A stretch of DNA of 64,000 nucleotides from Juglans regia. Lineage: Eukaryota; Streptophyta; Magnoliopsida; Fagales; Juglandaceae. The stretch is from assembly GCF_001411555.2 (NCBI RefSeq), contig NC_049907.1, positions 36,167,866 through 36,231,865 on the forward strand. Reading direction: 5' to 3'. A program made the position numbers and the translations under genes. The notes below the pieces were generated by a model. It searched no databases. It was not told where the DNA came from and worked only from the letters and a program-made list of their open reading frames with translations. Shown here piece after piece: positions 21,794 to 33,140 of this stretch; the first letter of the stretch is position 1; every line of letters starts with the position of its first letter.

Positions 21794-24700
21794 ATGGACA
21801 AAAGCTGGATGAATTTGGGTGATAGACTTGTATCACCTGCATACGCTGAAGGGGTTAACAGTTTCCTCACAATGGCACGAAACCATTCCATGGGAAGTGA
21901 TTGCATTCGATGTCCCTGTTATATATGCTGTAATAACCTCTTCTTGCCTATATTTGAGGTGGAGACTCACTTGTTCATAAAATGGATCAATCCAAATCAC
22001 ACCCAGTGGATATTTCATGGGAATGAAGAAACACTCCCCACGATTGATGACGACACCGATCCCGGGATTGGAGCTGAAGACGAGTACGTTGATGACATGG
22101 ACCGCATGTTAGATGACATACGGGCAGGCACATTCGGAGATGCTCCTGAAGACAACACTACATCACCAACTCAGCCATCAATACCACAACCCTCCCCAAA
22201 CTCAACTTTTGACCAACTATTAGAGGATGCCCGACGTCCTCTTTTTTACGGCTGCACTAAATTCTCAAAGCTCTCATTTGTTGTGAAATTGTTACACATT
22301 AAATCACTCGATGGGTGGGGTCAATCAAGTCTTTTGATATGCTCATAAGCCTTCTCCGGTCTGCCTTTCCTGATGCTAAATTACCTAGTTCATATGAGGA
22401 GGCAAGGTCATTGGAGCGAGATTTGGGTTTCAAGTACCACAAAATTCATGCATGCCTGAACGACTACGGAAGGAAAATGCTAATCTTAACGAGTGCCCTA
22501 TATGTAAGGCTTCACGGTGGATGCCAAATACACACAGGTCCAAAGTGATCCCTCAAAAAGTCCTTCGGCATTTTCCTTTGAAGCCAAGATTGCAGCGTCT
22601 CTTTGTCACAAGCAAGATAGCAGGTGATATGAGATGGCATAAGGAGCAGCGGGTACCCCGATGAGACTAGTATGAGACATCCTGCTGACTCTGAGTCCTG
22701 GAAGACATTTGACGAAGCCCATTGTTGGTTTGCTAGGGATGCTCGCAATGTTAGGCTCGGTTTGGCAAGCGACGGCTTCAGTCCCTTCAACAATTTGGCT
22801 AAGCCTTATAGCATTTGGCCAGTGATTCTTGTCCCATATAACTTGTCGCCATGGTTATGCATAAAAGACCAGTTCTTCATGACATCCCTCATTATCCCTG
22901 GCCCAAAATCACCAGAGAATGACATTGACGTTTATTTGCATCCGTTAATTGATGAGTTGTTTGAACTTTGGGAACATAGGGTACCTACATATGATGCTTC
23001 CACTAAAGAAACCAATGACTTACCTGCTTATGGGAATCTTTATGGGTGGTCAACAAAAGGGAAATTGGCATGTCCCTCTTGTAATTCAAGCACAGATTCC
23101 AATTGGTTGAAGTATGGCAGAAAACAATGTTATATGGGACATCGACATCTCTTACCGGCAGGTCACATTTGGCAGACGAGAAAATGGTTATTCAACGGTA
23201 AAGAAGATCATCGCATGCCACCAAATTTGGTCGAAGGAGCGGATCTCTTAACTCAACTACAAATGCTTGGAGATGTCCAATTTGGAAAATCTTGTAGGAA
23301 GAGAAAATGCACTGCAGAAGAGTTGAAATGGACAAAGAAAAACATCTTCTTCAAGCTACCTTATTGGTCCATGTTGCAGCTTCGACATAATCTAGATGTT
23401 ATGCATATTGAGAAGAATATTTCCGATAGCATATTGGGCACTTTAATAGACATTCCTGGCAAAACAAAAGATAATATAAATTCACGGCGTGACCTGGAGA
23501 TATTGGGCTTCAGAAAAGAATTACATCTTAAGCATGAAAGTGGACGTGTTACAATGCCACATGCATTATATACATTACATGGAAATGAAAGGAATAAATT
23601 CTGTGAGTGGCTCGCTGAGGTTAAATTTCCAGATGTGTTTGCTGCCAATATCATGCATTGTGTATCCGTACGTCATTGCAAAATCTCTGGGCTCAAAAGC
23701 CATGACCATCATGTTTTCTTGCAACAATTGCTTCCTATTGCTGTTGGGGGGTTCTTAAGAAGTGATATTGCATTGGCCTTGATTGAACTTAGCAGTTTCT
23801 TCAAAGAGTTGTGCACCCGAACACAGGATGTGACTCGTTTATCCTAGCTTCAACTTGATATCGTCACCATTCTATGCAAATTGGAGATGATATTCCCTCC
23901 ATCTTTTTTCGATTTTTTGGTCCACCCAGCTGTCCATTTACCGGGTGAGGCCATACTAGGAGGTCCAGTTCAATATCGGTGGATGTACCCTTTTGAAATG
24001 TATATCGGCAAATTCAAGCGGTATGTTAAGAATAAAGCCCGTCCAGAAGGTTCAATAGCGGAAGCATACATTCACATCGAGTGTTTGACATTTTGCTCGA
24101 TGTATCTCCAAGATGTTGAGACGAAGTTTAATCGAGCATATCGCAACATTGATGGTGGAGAAGAGGATACTATATATGGATTCAAAATTTTCAACCAAAA
24201 AACTTCGTCCCTTAGGTATAGCCCATAATGTGCAATTAGAAGATAAACTTCGTATCTCAGCCATATGGTACATGCTTAACAACTGTACTGAGATTGGACC
24301 TTATCTCGAGTAAGCAATCATTGACTTCCTTCGTGCTTTTTCGAAGCAACCTACTACAATCCATAAGACTTTACGTAACAAACTAATATTGATTGGTCAA
24401 TTGTGTTCTCCAAATGCAGGGAGCACTACGACAAATGTAAGGAGTCAAACCCAAATTCTGTCAATCGCACTCATCAAACTGAGTTTCCAACTTGGTTCAA
24501 GCAACGTGTAAGTTAGCTTGCTAGTTATCTACTTATAATAAACTCGATCTTGCTTTTGACTATGTGTACGAAAGTATAAATTCACAATTTACCCCGATAT
24601 TCCTGTAGGTGCAGGGCGAGCGTACTAGAAACCCACTTGATGTGTCTGCTGATTTGTATGCGTTAACTTATGGTCCTGATTGTTGGGTTGCATCATATGT

Positions 24701-25406
24701 TGCTTGTATTATAAATGGTAAACGGTTCCATACAAAGCAGCGTGAACTTCGTCGACGTTCAGAAAATTCAGGAGTGTTGGTAACTGGTGACGAAGACACT
24801 AATAATGTAGACTTTTATGGTGTTCTTAATGATGTTGTGGAGTTACACTACATGGGATGTCGTCGAGTGTACTTGTTTAGTTGTGATTGGTTTGATGTTG
24901 GTGATAAGAAACGAGGGATACGAGTAGATGATCATATAACTAGTGTTAACATGGACAGGACTTGGTATAAAGATGAACCATTTGTGTTGGCATGCCAGGC
25001 TTCCCAGTGTTTTTACATCAGAGATATATGGTCGAAGGGAAACTGGTATGTTGTGCAGAAGTATAATAATAGGAATGTGTATGACATTCCACCAGTGTCG
25101 AGGGTTTTAGACGATATTGATGGCGAGTCAAGTGAGGATGATGCCTATCAAGAAAATCAGTCATCGTATGATTATCCACTTTTGTATTGTGATGCATGTC
25201 CAGTGTCAACTCCACTTAGTAGGACTGATATAGAACCTACCCAACTTGATGCACAAGACCATAGGGAGGCTGGTGGTGAATGCAACAATTCAACATACTT
25301 CATTGATGATGGAATGGTTCCATCTGGTTCTGGAGATGGTTATGGTGATTGGGAATATTCAAATGAAGAGGACCTATCCACCGATGAAGAATCGGAGTCA
25401 GAATAG
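21794..25406 (+). pseudogene. CACTA TNP2-type transposase, frameshifted
   Basis: Domains occur in the normal order. At 21794-22100 is the transposase-associated domain (DKSWMNLGDRL...YAEGVNSFL, with C..CP.Y.C zinc-type cysteines). The tnp2 domain (22315-23847) contains LRSAFPDAKLPSSYEEARSL, ESWKTFDEAHCWFARDARNV, SIWPVILVPYNLSPWLCIKD and LRHNLDVMHIEKNISDSILG. DUF4218 follows at 23860-24230 (FPPSFFDFLVHPAVHLPGEA, YPFEMYIGKFKRYVKNKARP). After two likely introns (about 24310-24419 and 24510-24608) comes DUF4216 (VSADLYALTYGPDCWVASYV, FVLACQASQCFYIRDIW), then an acidic tail ending 25406. Frameshifts lie near 22310 and 22480, with stops near 22665 and 23847, so no full protein is made. A transposase of this type cuts and pastes the element by binding its ends. 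Confidence 0.9.
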
Positions 25407-25997
25407 GCAACCTACGAACCATTGGAAACTAGCTGAACACCATAGTTTACCATATGAATATCCGAATGTTAATTTGACATACCAACTGTACTAAGATAAT
25501 TTACTACTATGTAACTCTAACTATATGCAATAAGGCAACTTCAATTGAAAGAGGTAGAGGTCATGGTTTTATCATTGTTGGGTTGCAAAGTTCTTTGTTT
25601 ATTAAAAAATCATCCATTTTTTGTTTTGATTTATATATGCCAACCCATGAGGTATACAGATACCTTGACGGTCCTGCACTAATATATACGTACACACAAC
25701 GAATATTTTAATGCATGTTCTTATTGCAAGGTTTCCATTATATTCCCTCTAAATAGCTTAATGTAATTCATGTTTGCTATTATTAAATCTCAGGTGGGCG
25801 GAAAAAGAACGGTTTAACATTCCACCGTGACTGAGCTATTTGGGGTTGGAAATAGGAGGTATCTAGGCAGAGTGTCCTTAAAAAATCCATTGCAATACCA
25901 TCTCAATATCTTAAGTTAATGAGGAGCATCAACGGCCCAGGTAGATATTTTCACAATTAAGTAGTCTAATTTTGTGTTAGCTATGATCCTAACATAA
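25407..25997. other. Spacer between the two CACTA genes
   Basis: AT-rich, about 590 bases between transposase stop and second-ORF start. No separate feature is visible. Confidence 0.5.
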
Positions 25998-27640
25998 ATG
26001 AAATGTCGTTTAAATGTAGGTGACATGGTGGGAGACGGTGGCCAAGGTCGGCCCAAAGGCCGAGGAATTCGTGCTAAGAGATTTGTACCGTACAGATGTA
26101 GGGCAAGCAAGCCACGCGGAGTCCACATTAGTTCATACCACAACCCGAGAGTGGCTGATAAGGCCAGCTCAGATGATGAAACTCAACCTCCAAGCCATCC
26201 ATGGGAGCCTCCATGTGCGAACCCAATTTCAGAGGTCGAAGCAAACAGAGAACCCTCCCCGAGGGGAGAACCAGAACCTAATAGAGTTCAAATTGGTATA
26301 ATTTACTTTGATGCGGGGTGATGTTATGGGTTTTATCATTTGTGTGTATGTGTGACTTAAAGAAATGAGACCCCTGACCAAACATTATTGTTATTATGTC
26401 ATACAAGTGAGGACATCTCGTCGTTACCTGTAGTAAACCAGACACAAACGAGACGTGGACGTGGGCCGGCAAAGTGCACTGAATTTGAAAGATTGCGTAA
26501 GTATGGAAAAATGTTGTTGAAGATAAATAATGGAGAAACAGCACCATGCTGCGAGAATGCAAACATGTTTACAACACGTTTAACCTGGATCATTAAACAT
26601 CACTGCAAACATGTTTACAACACGTTTAACCTGGATCATTAAACATCACTGCGACATGAGCCACCCTAGATGGAGTGATGTACCCCAAGCGCATAAGGAT
26701 GAGTTAATCGATCGTGTTCGGATAAGACTTTTATACTTTGATGTTGATGGATTGAAAGAGGTCGTACTATAATTCACGAGTGATCACACACAATTTTAAT
26801 GTGCTATGTAGGGTGATTTTGAATTAGATTGGGAATTAGAGAACCATCGATTGACCGTGACAAAGATGCTTTGTAAGCGCTTTAATGCATTCCACCACGA
26901 ATTGCATAAGATATATATGTCATATGGCAGCCATGACGAGGTATTGGTGACTGGGACTAGTTTGGTCAGCCCCCTCGTCTGGTTTAAGCTCTGTGAACGA
27001 TGGGGTAGCGAGGCCTTCAAGGTATGCATTTTGGGTGTTCAATCCATACCGAGACAAGTTGGGTAATAACTCCCCTAACCAGATTGTATATTTGAGCCTC
27101 CGTGTACTTTTGCTTACATTGATGGTTTTTAATAGCAGCTTATATCAAGTAAAAATCCAGAGAATAGAAAGATGCTGAAAATTAACCACACAACAGGTCG
27201 AAAATCCTTTGTGAGGATGCTAGAAGAGAAGGTATAAGGTTTGGAGTAAATTATTCTCCACACAACACAAGGCCATTTGTAAATTCATATCATGGCAACC
27301 ACACACTCACACAATGTGTATTTTTGGTGATTTCTTTCACCATGGGATATGTTATATCCCCATGGTTTCTCTAACATATGATCTAGAAGTCTTTTATAGC
27401 ATTTCCAAAAGGTTAGTCTATTATGTCTGATTAAGCTTATACATACCATATGTTACATGTTATCTGATTGAACATGTTACATACACACATACCACACACA
27501 TGTAGCGTGCTGAAAATGAGAATTTGGTGGACTTCTACAAGGAAACCCACTGGTCCAAGAAGAAAGATAAATTTCTGACACCTGCCACCAAAGACGTTTA
27601 TGTACAAATCAGTCTTGAAATTGGTTCTTAAATTCTACTA
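25998..27640 (+). pseudogene. CACTA second ORF (Transposase_24-like), frameshifted
   Basis: Plus-strand blocks in family order: a basic Gly/Arg start (GDGGQGRPKGRG, near 26030), TRRGRGPAKCTEFERLRKYG (near 26452), then ETAPCCENANMFTTRLTWII, the segment DMSHPRWSDVPQAHKDELI (near 26655), LENHRLTVTKMLCKRFNAFH (near 26840), TSLVSPLVWFKLCERWGSEA, and finally VDFYKETHWSKKKDKFLTPA (near 27525-27585). The pieces are separated by probable introns. A 46-bp tandem duplication at 26559-26650 shifts the frame. This protein corresponds to the TNPA-type partner of the transposase. Its C-terminal GLG block is missing here and is found on the opposite strand just downstream. Confidence 0.85.
26559..26650. repeat. 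46-bp tandem duplication inside the CACTA second ORF
   Basis: GCAAACATGTTTACAACACG... occurs at 26559 and again at 26605, identical for the full unit. Since 46 is not a multiple of three it breaks the reading frame. Confidence 0.95.
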
Positions 27641-27649
27641 AATCAGATC

Positions 27650-27871
27650 TCAGTGCCAAAAATGGATCTTGTACAAATTTGCATCATTCTTGTTCTTATC
27701 GTTCTCCTCAATAATGCGTTGATGATCCTTATTGTTGCGCAATGAAAGAGAAGTTTCAGGTATAAAAGAGTGGCCTAGACCCGTTGCATAACCTGGTCGA
27801 TGTCCTAAAACCACCTTGAACACTGCATTAGCTAATTCATCCATGTTCCCATCCAAGTCTTTCTCATTCAA
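27650..27871 (-). pseudogene. Inverted C-terminal block of the CACTA second ORF
   Basis: The minus-strand frame reads MDELANAVFKVVLGHRPGYA, TGLGHS and then a charged tail (DHQRIIEENDKNKN). This is the VLG.R.GY..GLG block and coiled-coil start that normally follow the TPATKDVY region. The TPATKDVY block ends on the plus strand at about 27610. The two halves of the same protein therefore face each other. Confidence 0.75.
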
Positions 27872-27968
27872 TCACTGAACCATCAAATTCTACATCACCA
27901 TTAATGAACACCATATATTAAATAAGGTTTAATTTAAAAAAGCAATAGATTTAACTTACATAATTATG

Positions 27969-27999
27969 TTCTGTTTGGTCCAACATGGACCAAACAGAA
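27969..27999. repeat. Perfect palindrome, 14-bp arms
   Basis: TTCTGTTTGGTCCA is followed after three bases by its exact complement TGGACCAAACAGAA. It lies next to the inverted CACTA block. Confidence 0.9.
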
Positions 28000-28014
28000 A
28001 AAATAAAAAAGGAA

Positions 28015-29200
28015 AATGATGACAATAAAACAAAAGTAAACAAGAAATAATCAAACAATCAATCACATGACACAAATTTACGTGGTTCGACAATGTGTCT
28101 ACATCCACGAAACTGCAAATGATTATATTATGATGAGGAATCACAAGATACACTTTGGAGTGATTTTTCACTGTTCAAAATGGCCATACTGTTTAAAATA
28201 AACATATTTATAGGGTTACATGAAGGAAAATCAAATTTTCACTTTTCTGCGATATTCGCTCAAGCAGAGTCAAACGCGCATCAAGCGAACTCTCTGTCTG
28301 GTTTTGGCTCTAGCATAGTGTCAGGCGACTGTTGAGTAAACTCTCTGCCTGGGCTTTGCTCGAGTGCCAAGTCGAGCGACTGTCGAGCAAACTCTCTACT
28401 TGAGATTTACTCCAACCCACTGTCGAGCGACACTCGACCGGACTTTCTATTTAATCTTCGCTCGAGTTGAAAGTCTAAAAGTCGAGTGAACTTTTTGCCT
28501 ACCAGACCAATCCTGCCCTCTGTGGCACAAGTCTCACTAAAAATCTACTCAAAAACCATAACCAATTATTATCGATTCGGATCACCACAACAATAAACCA
28601 GTCTCCTCAAACCCAATAAAATGAGGTTTAATGTTTGAGAAATGATTTGTACAATTCCTATACAAACCCTTGTAAAACGGTGGACCACATCTAAAAAAAG
28701 TGTAAAAAGACTATTCTTTATTAGTGGGACCCATTTTTTACAAATGGTTTGTATGAGGTTTTTCTATTTGAACCTTGTACGTAGCATTATTCTATTTGTT
28801 TTAAGTGAAGTCGATGACAATGAAATCAACCTCAAGTTATAATGGTAGGATAATTGTAAACCATCATGGATTTGTGCCCAAAATTTGAAATTGGATATAG
28901 GATTTCGAGCCCAAAGAAAATGACAAATGACTTAGAAGCAATTTCTACTTTGTAAAATGGGGCAGATAAAATTGTTAAGACCTCCCTCCCTTTTATTTTG
29001 CATGGCCAAGAACCAAATATCTTTTACTATACCTAGCTAATTATATATCAAGATGCTTGGAAGAGAGCAAGGAATTGAAGGGGGTTTAAACCAAATCAAG
29101 ATTGTTGGGGATCTAAAAAGATGGTAATTGGTTTGTTATGCTAGGAAAGTTAAGAAGCGTAGATTATTCTCTTCCAATACCTTTATGAAAGAGACACATG
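28015..29200. repeat. Second copy of the NHL-upstream segment
   Basis: 28015-28760 matches 12005-12778 (box at 28077-28109 and the TCGAGCGAACTCTCT units) and 28760-29060 matches 13512-13830. The join at about 28760 is the uninterrupted counterpart of the hAT insertion site. From about 29040 to 29200 it matches 45730-45860. No NHL coding sequence follows in this copy. Confidence 0.75.
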
Positions 29201-29384
29201 TGTGGGCCTTTGCAGAAAAATCGCAGGCCCAGTTTGTTTGAATGACCCAATCCAACTCGACCGATAAATGCGGGTTAAACAAATTTTCGAGTCGAACTTG
29301 AGATTCAACTAGCCTAAAGTCACATTTTAAGCGTAGAATCCAAACCAAACCCTACCCGGCTAGCCCTCCCCACTCCCTTCCTCA

Positions 29385-29890
29385 TTGTCACCACCTTCGT
29401 TCATCAACATGGTCATCGCCTCCATTCCCTCTGTTCATCATCGAATTATTTTCCTTTCGTTTATCACCACATTATTCCTTCTCAAATTGCGACGGGGCAT
29501 GCCCTCCCCAAGTTCGTCACCCACCCACCTTCCAATTCCAAAATATATTTCACCTACCCTCACAAAGAGCCAGGGATTCGCTGATTCAGACCAAGAAAGT
29601 TTCAGAGACCCATTTTCCATTTCAATTGCGTCGAATCTAAGCTTGGTAAGTGTCAAGTTCTCATACAACAAGTCACCTATTGAGTGCCTCAAGAAAAGCA
29701 AAGGAGGAACCATCTTTAGGACCCACTTTGAGTCTTTATCTTTCTATCATGTGGGTAGCGCCAAGCCGAGACTCATGTTGGTGGTGAGAGCGAAGGCTTA
29801 AGGGTTTGACCTAGAGATAAGGAAGGGCGAAGAGAAAGTGGTGGATATTTCGTGGTCACTAAGCTCTGAAAGCCCATCACTGCTTATTGG
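29385..29890 (+). pseudogene. Unrecognised coding fragment, cut off by a retrotransposon
   Basis: An open frame (29385-29801) starts with a hydrophobic stretch (HRIIFLSFITTLFLLKL) and continues with mixed composition. After the stop the reading continues, in another frame, as FDLEIRKGEEKVVDISWSLS and SPSLLIGG up to a perfect donor-like GGAGGTAAG at 29888-29896. The LTR element begins 19 bases later at 29915. This pattern fits a first exon whose intron was entered by the element. I do not recognise the family, and no continuing exon was found after 38045. Confidence 0.35.
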
Positions 29891-29914
29891 AGGTAAGAAA
29901 ACTCTCATTTCATG

Positions 29915-30527
29915 TGTTAATGCCAAAAATCGCATAACAATCTAGAAGAGGAGAAAAAGTCATTCACAACCCCTATGAAAATCTAGGCTTCGATTGGTGT
30001 AGTCTGAAACCCTCGGAGTGGACCAGTGCAACTGTGTGTACGTACATGATAGTGAATGAAAAATAAATACTGAGAATGTAAAAAAGAGAGAAACACACAG
30101 ATTTACGTAGTTCAACACTAGGCGTACGTCCACGGGGTTCGAGTAAGAGAGAGTCCACTATAATATGCTTATTTTACAATCTCTCATGGTCTCTCATCCT
30201 CACTGTACAATGGTGATCTGAGTTCTGTCCTCTGGTTTTCATCCTCTCGTGGAAGTCTCTGTGGTGAGGTTGATAAAGGTGAAGTCTCAGAGAAGCCTAG
30301 CCAAAAGTCCCCAACTCATCTAGTTCCCTCCTCTTTTATCTTCTGCCCCCTTGATTTACGTCTCTTCACCCCTTCATTATGTCACTTCCCCTTCTTCCTC
30401 CTGACACTCTACACTCCCTCAGCCTTTTGTCATTTCCCTCTCTCTTCTCATTCTTTTTTCCTGATGAGTCCCCCCTTATTGGGTTGTGCCTAGGAAATAT
30501 CATGGGCCTGTTATATTTTATCCCATA
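29915..30527 (-). repeat. 3' LTR (left) of the LTR element
   Basis: About 613 bp. It matches 34954-35230 plus 37679-38045 along its length, for example CACTATAATATGCTT and GATCTGAGTTCT. It holds the ACGTAGTTCAACA..GTACGTCCACGG box at 30103-30135. Confidence 0.8.
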
Positions 30528-30649
30528 TAGTTGTCCGCTACTCCGAATGGCAATTTTCTTTTAAAAGAAGACATTGAGAATCTTCAAAGATAAAATATAC
30601 AATCAAACTAATCAGCCCAAGTCAATCGAGAAATAAATTCCGGGAGCTG

Positions 30650-31340
30650 GTCCCTGGTTATCCTTTTTACTTCTTTAAGCAATAAGGATTTATAAGCGCA
30701 AGATTAGGCGGGAGATGGACTCGACCGCTTGAAGTACGAGCACAGGGCTCAACTTAGCAAGATAAGTGGGAGATAAACTCAATTGCATAGATCACGAGTG
30801 CAAAGCTCAACTTGGCGAGGTGAGCAAGAGATAGGTTCAATAGCATAGAGAGCGAGCGCGGGGCTCATCTTGATGAGGTAAGCGGGAGATAGGCTCGATC
30901 GCATAAAGCGTGAGCATGGGGCTCGTCTTGGCAAAATAAGTAGGAGATGAACTCGACTGCATAGAGTGTGAACGTGGAGCTCGTCTTAGAGAAATAAGTG
31001 GGAGATAGGCTCGACCACGTAGAGTGCAAGCCCGGTGCGTGATTTGGCAAGATAAGCGGAAGATGAACTCGAACGGGTAGGGTGCAAGCATGGGGCTTGT
31101 CTTAGCTAGATATGTTCTCTACCACGTAAGGCGCGAGCGCGTAGCTCAGCTATGGTTGGAGATGTGCATGACCGCGTAAGGTGCAAGCGCATAACTCGGC
31201 TATGGCGAGAGATGTACTACAACACCTAAGTTGCAAGCGCATAGCTTGGCTATGGCGGGAGATGTACTCCATCGCATAAGTTGCAAGTGCATAGCTCAAC
31301 TATGGCAGGAGATGTACTCCACAGCATAAGGTGCGAAGGT
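30650..31340. repeat. Tandem array, about 60-bp units, in the LTR element
   Basis: Around ten degenerate units of the type GGCAAGATAAGTGGGAGAT..ACTCGA..GCATAGAG.GCGAGCGCGGGGCTC. From about 31100 they pass into a second type with GTAAGGTGCAAGCGCATAGCTCGGCTATGGCGGGAGATGTACTCC. Confidence 0.8.
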
Positions 31341-31359
31341 CCGGCAGTCGAGTGACCTA

Positions 31360-33140
31360 CCAGTTTGTTGGTCACCAGGGTGGCCGAGCGGCCCCTAGAC
31401 CTTCTCGTTTGTAAACTTGCTGTTGAAAATATCCCAGGAAAGGCAATCATAGCTCAATTGTAAATACTCTTTATTTGTTAGAGGAGATGTTGTCTCAAGA
31501 GTAATGTCAAGTAGCCGAACGGCTGGACTCGCACTTCGTCATGAGGCAGGCCAGGCCGCCTTAAGGTTAGACCGACCTGTTGACCCTCAATGGGATGGTA
31601 AGTAGGAGATGTTTGGCCATGCTGCAAAAGTCAAACTGGCCAGTGTAAATATTCTCCAATCACAAGTGTGAAATTTGCAAACCTGAATCGTTATCCTGGA
31701 GTGTGGCGAAGATCAGAGGCTCGGCATTTGCTAGAGGAGATGCGATCCTTGGAGTAATGTCGGGCAATCAAAAAACTAAACCCGCACTTCTCCATGAGGT
31801 AGGCCAGGCCGCCTTAAGACTGGACCCACTTGTTGACCCTCAATGGAAAAGTAAGTAGGAGATGTTAGATCATGCTGCAAAAGTCAAACCGGTTAGTATA
31901 AATAATCTCCAATCACGGGTGCGAAATTCATAAACCTAAGCTTTCTTTCTGAGGTGCGGTGAAGGTCTGAGGCGTTACTCATTTGGTGTCTCATTTGATG
32001 GAGATTGACTTTGGCGAGAGTCTGAGGCGTTATCTATTTGGCGTTCCGTTGCAGGAGATGACGTCCCGGGAGTAATATCGAGCAGTCAAAAGACAAAACC
32101 CGCTCTCCACAGGAGAAGAGGTCGAGAAGCCTTAGGCTAAGCCTGCCTCCTTAGTCCCTCGGGGAGGTAAGTTGCCGAACAACTGAGGAGTCATTCCTCT
32201 TTTCACCGTGATGGGGGTCGAGGTAAGTTGCTGAGCAGCTAAGAGGCTGGACCCGCTCTCCTCCGTGAAAGAGTTTAGGTCACCAGGGGGTTAGACCCAT
32301 GACTCTCACCGGGAGGTAAGTGAATGGCAATTTAGGACTGGACCCGCTCCCACCCGTTGACATCACAGGGAAGGTAAGTGTTGGGTCGGCTTGCACTAAT
32401 CCAGCTCTTTGTCCTTACAGAAGTCAAGGTAAGTTTTTAGACAACAGTGAGGCTGGACGCACTCTCCATTGCGGAAGGGATAGAGCAGTCATAAGGCATG
32501 ACTCATCCCTTTGTGTCTTGCGATGAGGTAAGTTGCTAGCCAGTTTGAGATTGGACTCGTCCTGGCTGTTGATGCTCACGGGGAAGGTAAGTGTCAAACT
32601 AGGCCCACTCTCCACCACGAGAGGGATAAAGTAGTTCCTAGGCATAACCCGTCCCTTTGGGCCTCGTGGGGAGGTAAGTTGTCGGATAGCTAAGGAGTTG
32701 TCTGTAAGTTACTGGGCGATCAAGAGGTTAGGCCCACTCTCCTCCGCGAGGGAGGTTGTGTCGTCGGGAGGGCTAGGCCAACCTACTAATTCTCGCAAGG
32801 AGGTAAGCTATCGGGCAATTTCAGGTTAAGCTAGTGCTGATCTCACTCTTTGTCCTGGAGGAGGTCGGGGTAAGGTGTCAAGAAGCCTAAAGCCTGGACC
32901 CGCTCTTCTCCGTTAGGGAGGTCAGACCGCTAGGGGGCTAGATCTACCTATCGACCTTCACGGAGAGGTAAGTTATCAGGCAATTTGGGATTGGACCCAT
33001 TTCCACCTGTTGATGCCACAGGGAATGTAAGTGTCAGGTCAGGTTGGTGTTGATCCCGGTCTCCACCATGGGAGGGATAAAACCGCCTTTAGGTGTAACC
33101 CATCCCTTCGGATCCCGTGGGGAGGTAAGTAGGAGAGGCG
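31360..33140. repeat. Second AGGTAAGT tandem array (copy of 8.7-10.45 kb)
   Basis: Homologous to 8655-10450 unit by unit, including the minus-strand fragment at 31450-31250 resembling the end of the gag-like relic. Copies of AGGTAAG(T) occur at about 32164, 32222, 32315, 32372, 32427, 32526, 32584, 32670, 32800, 32966 and 33122. Confidence 0.8.

Noticed and set aside
12005..28600. The two LTR-like segments at 12.0 and 28.0 kb as a pair bounding one 16-kb retrotransposon
   Set aside because: Both are followed by the same non-LTR downstream sequence, so segmental duplication explains them better.
30837..31091. Minus-strand frames with repeated ISRLPHQDEP-type words
   Set aside because: Translation of the 60-bp tandem array; no evidence of selection on protein.
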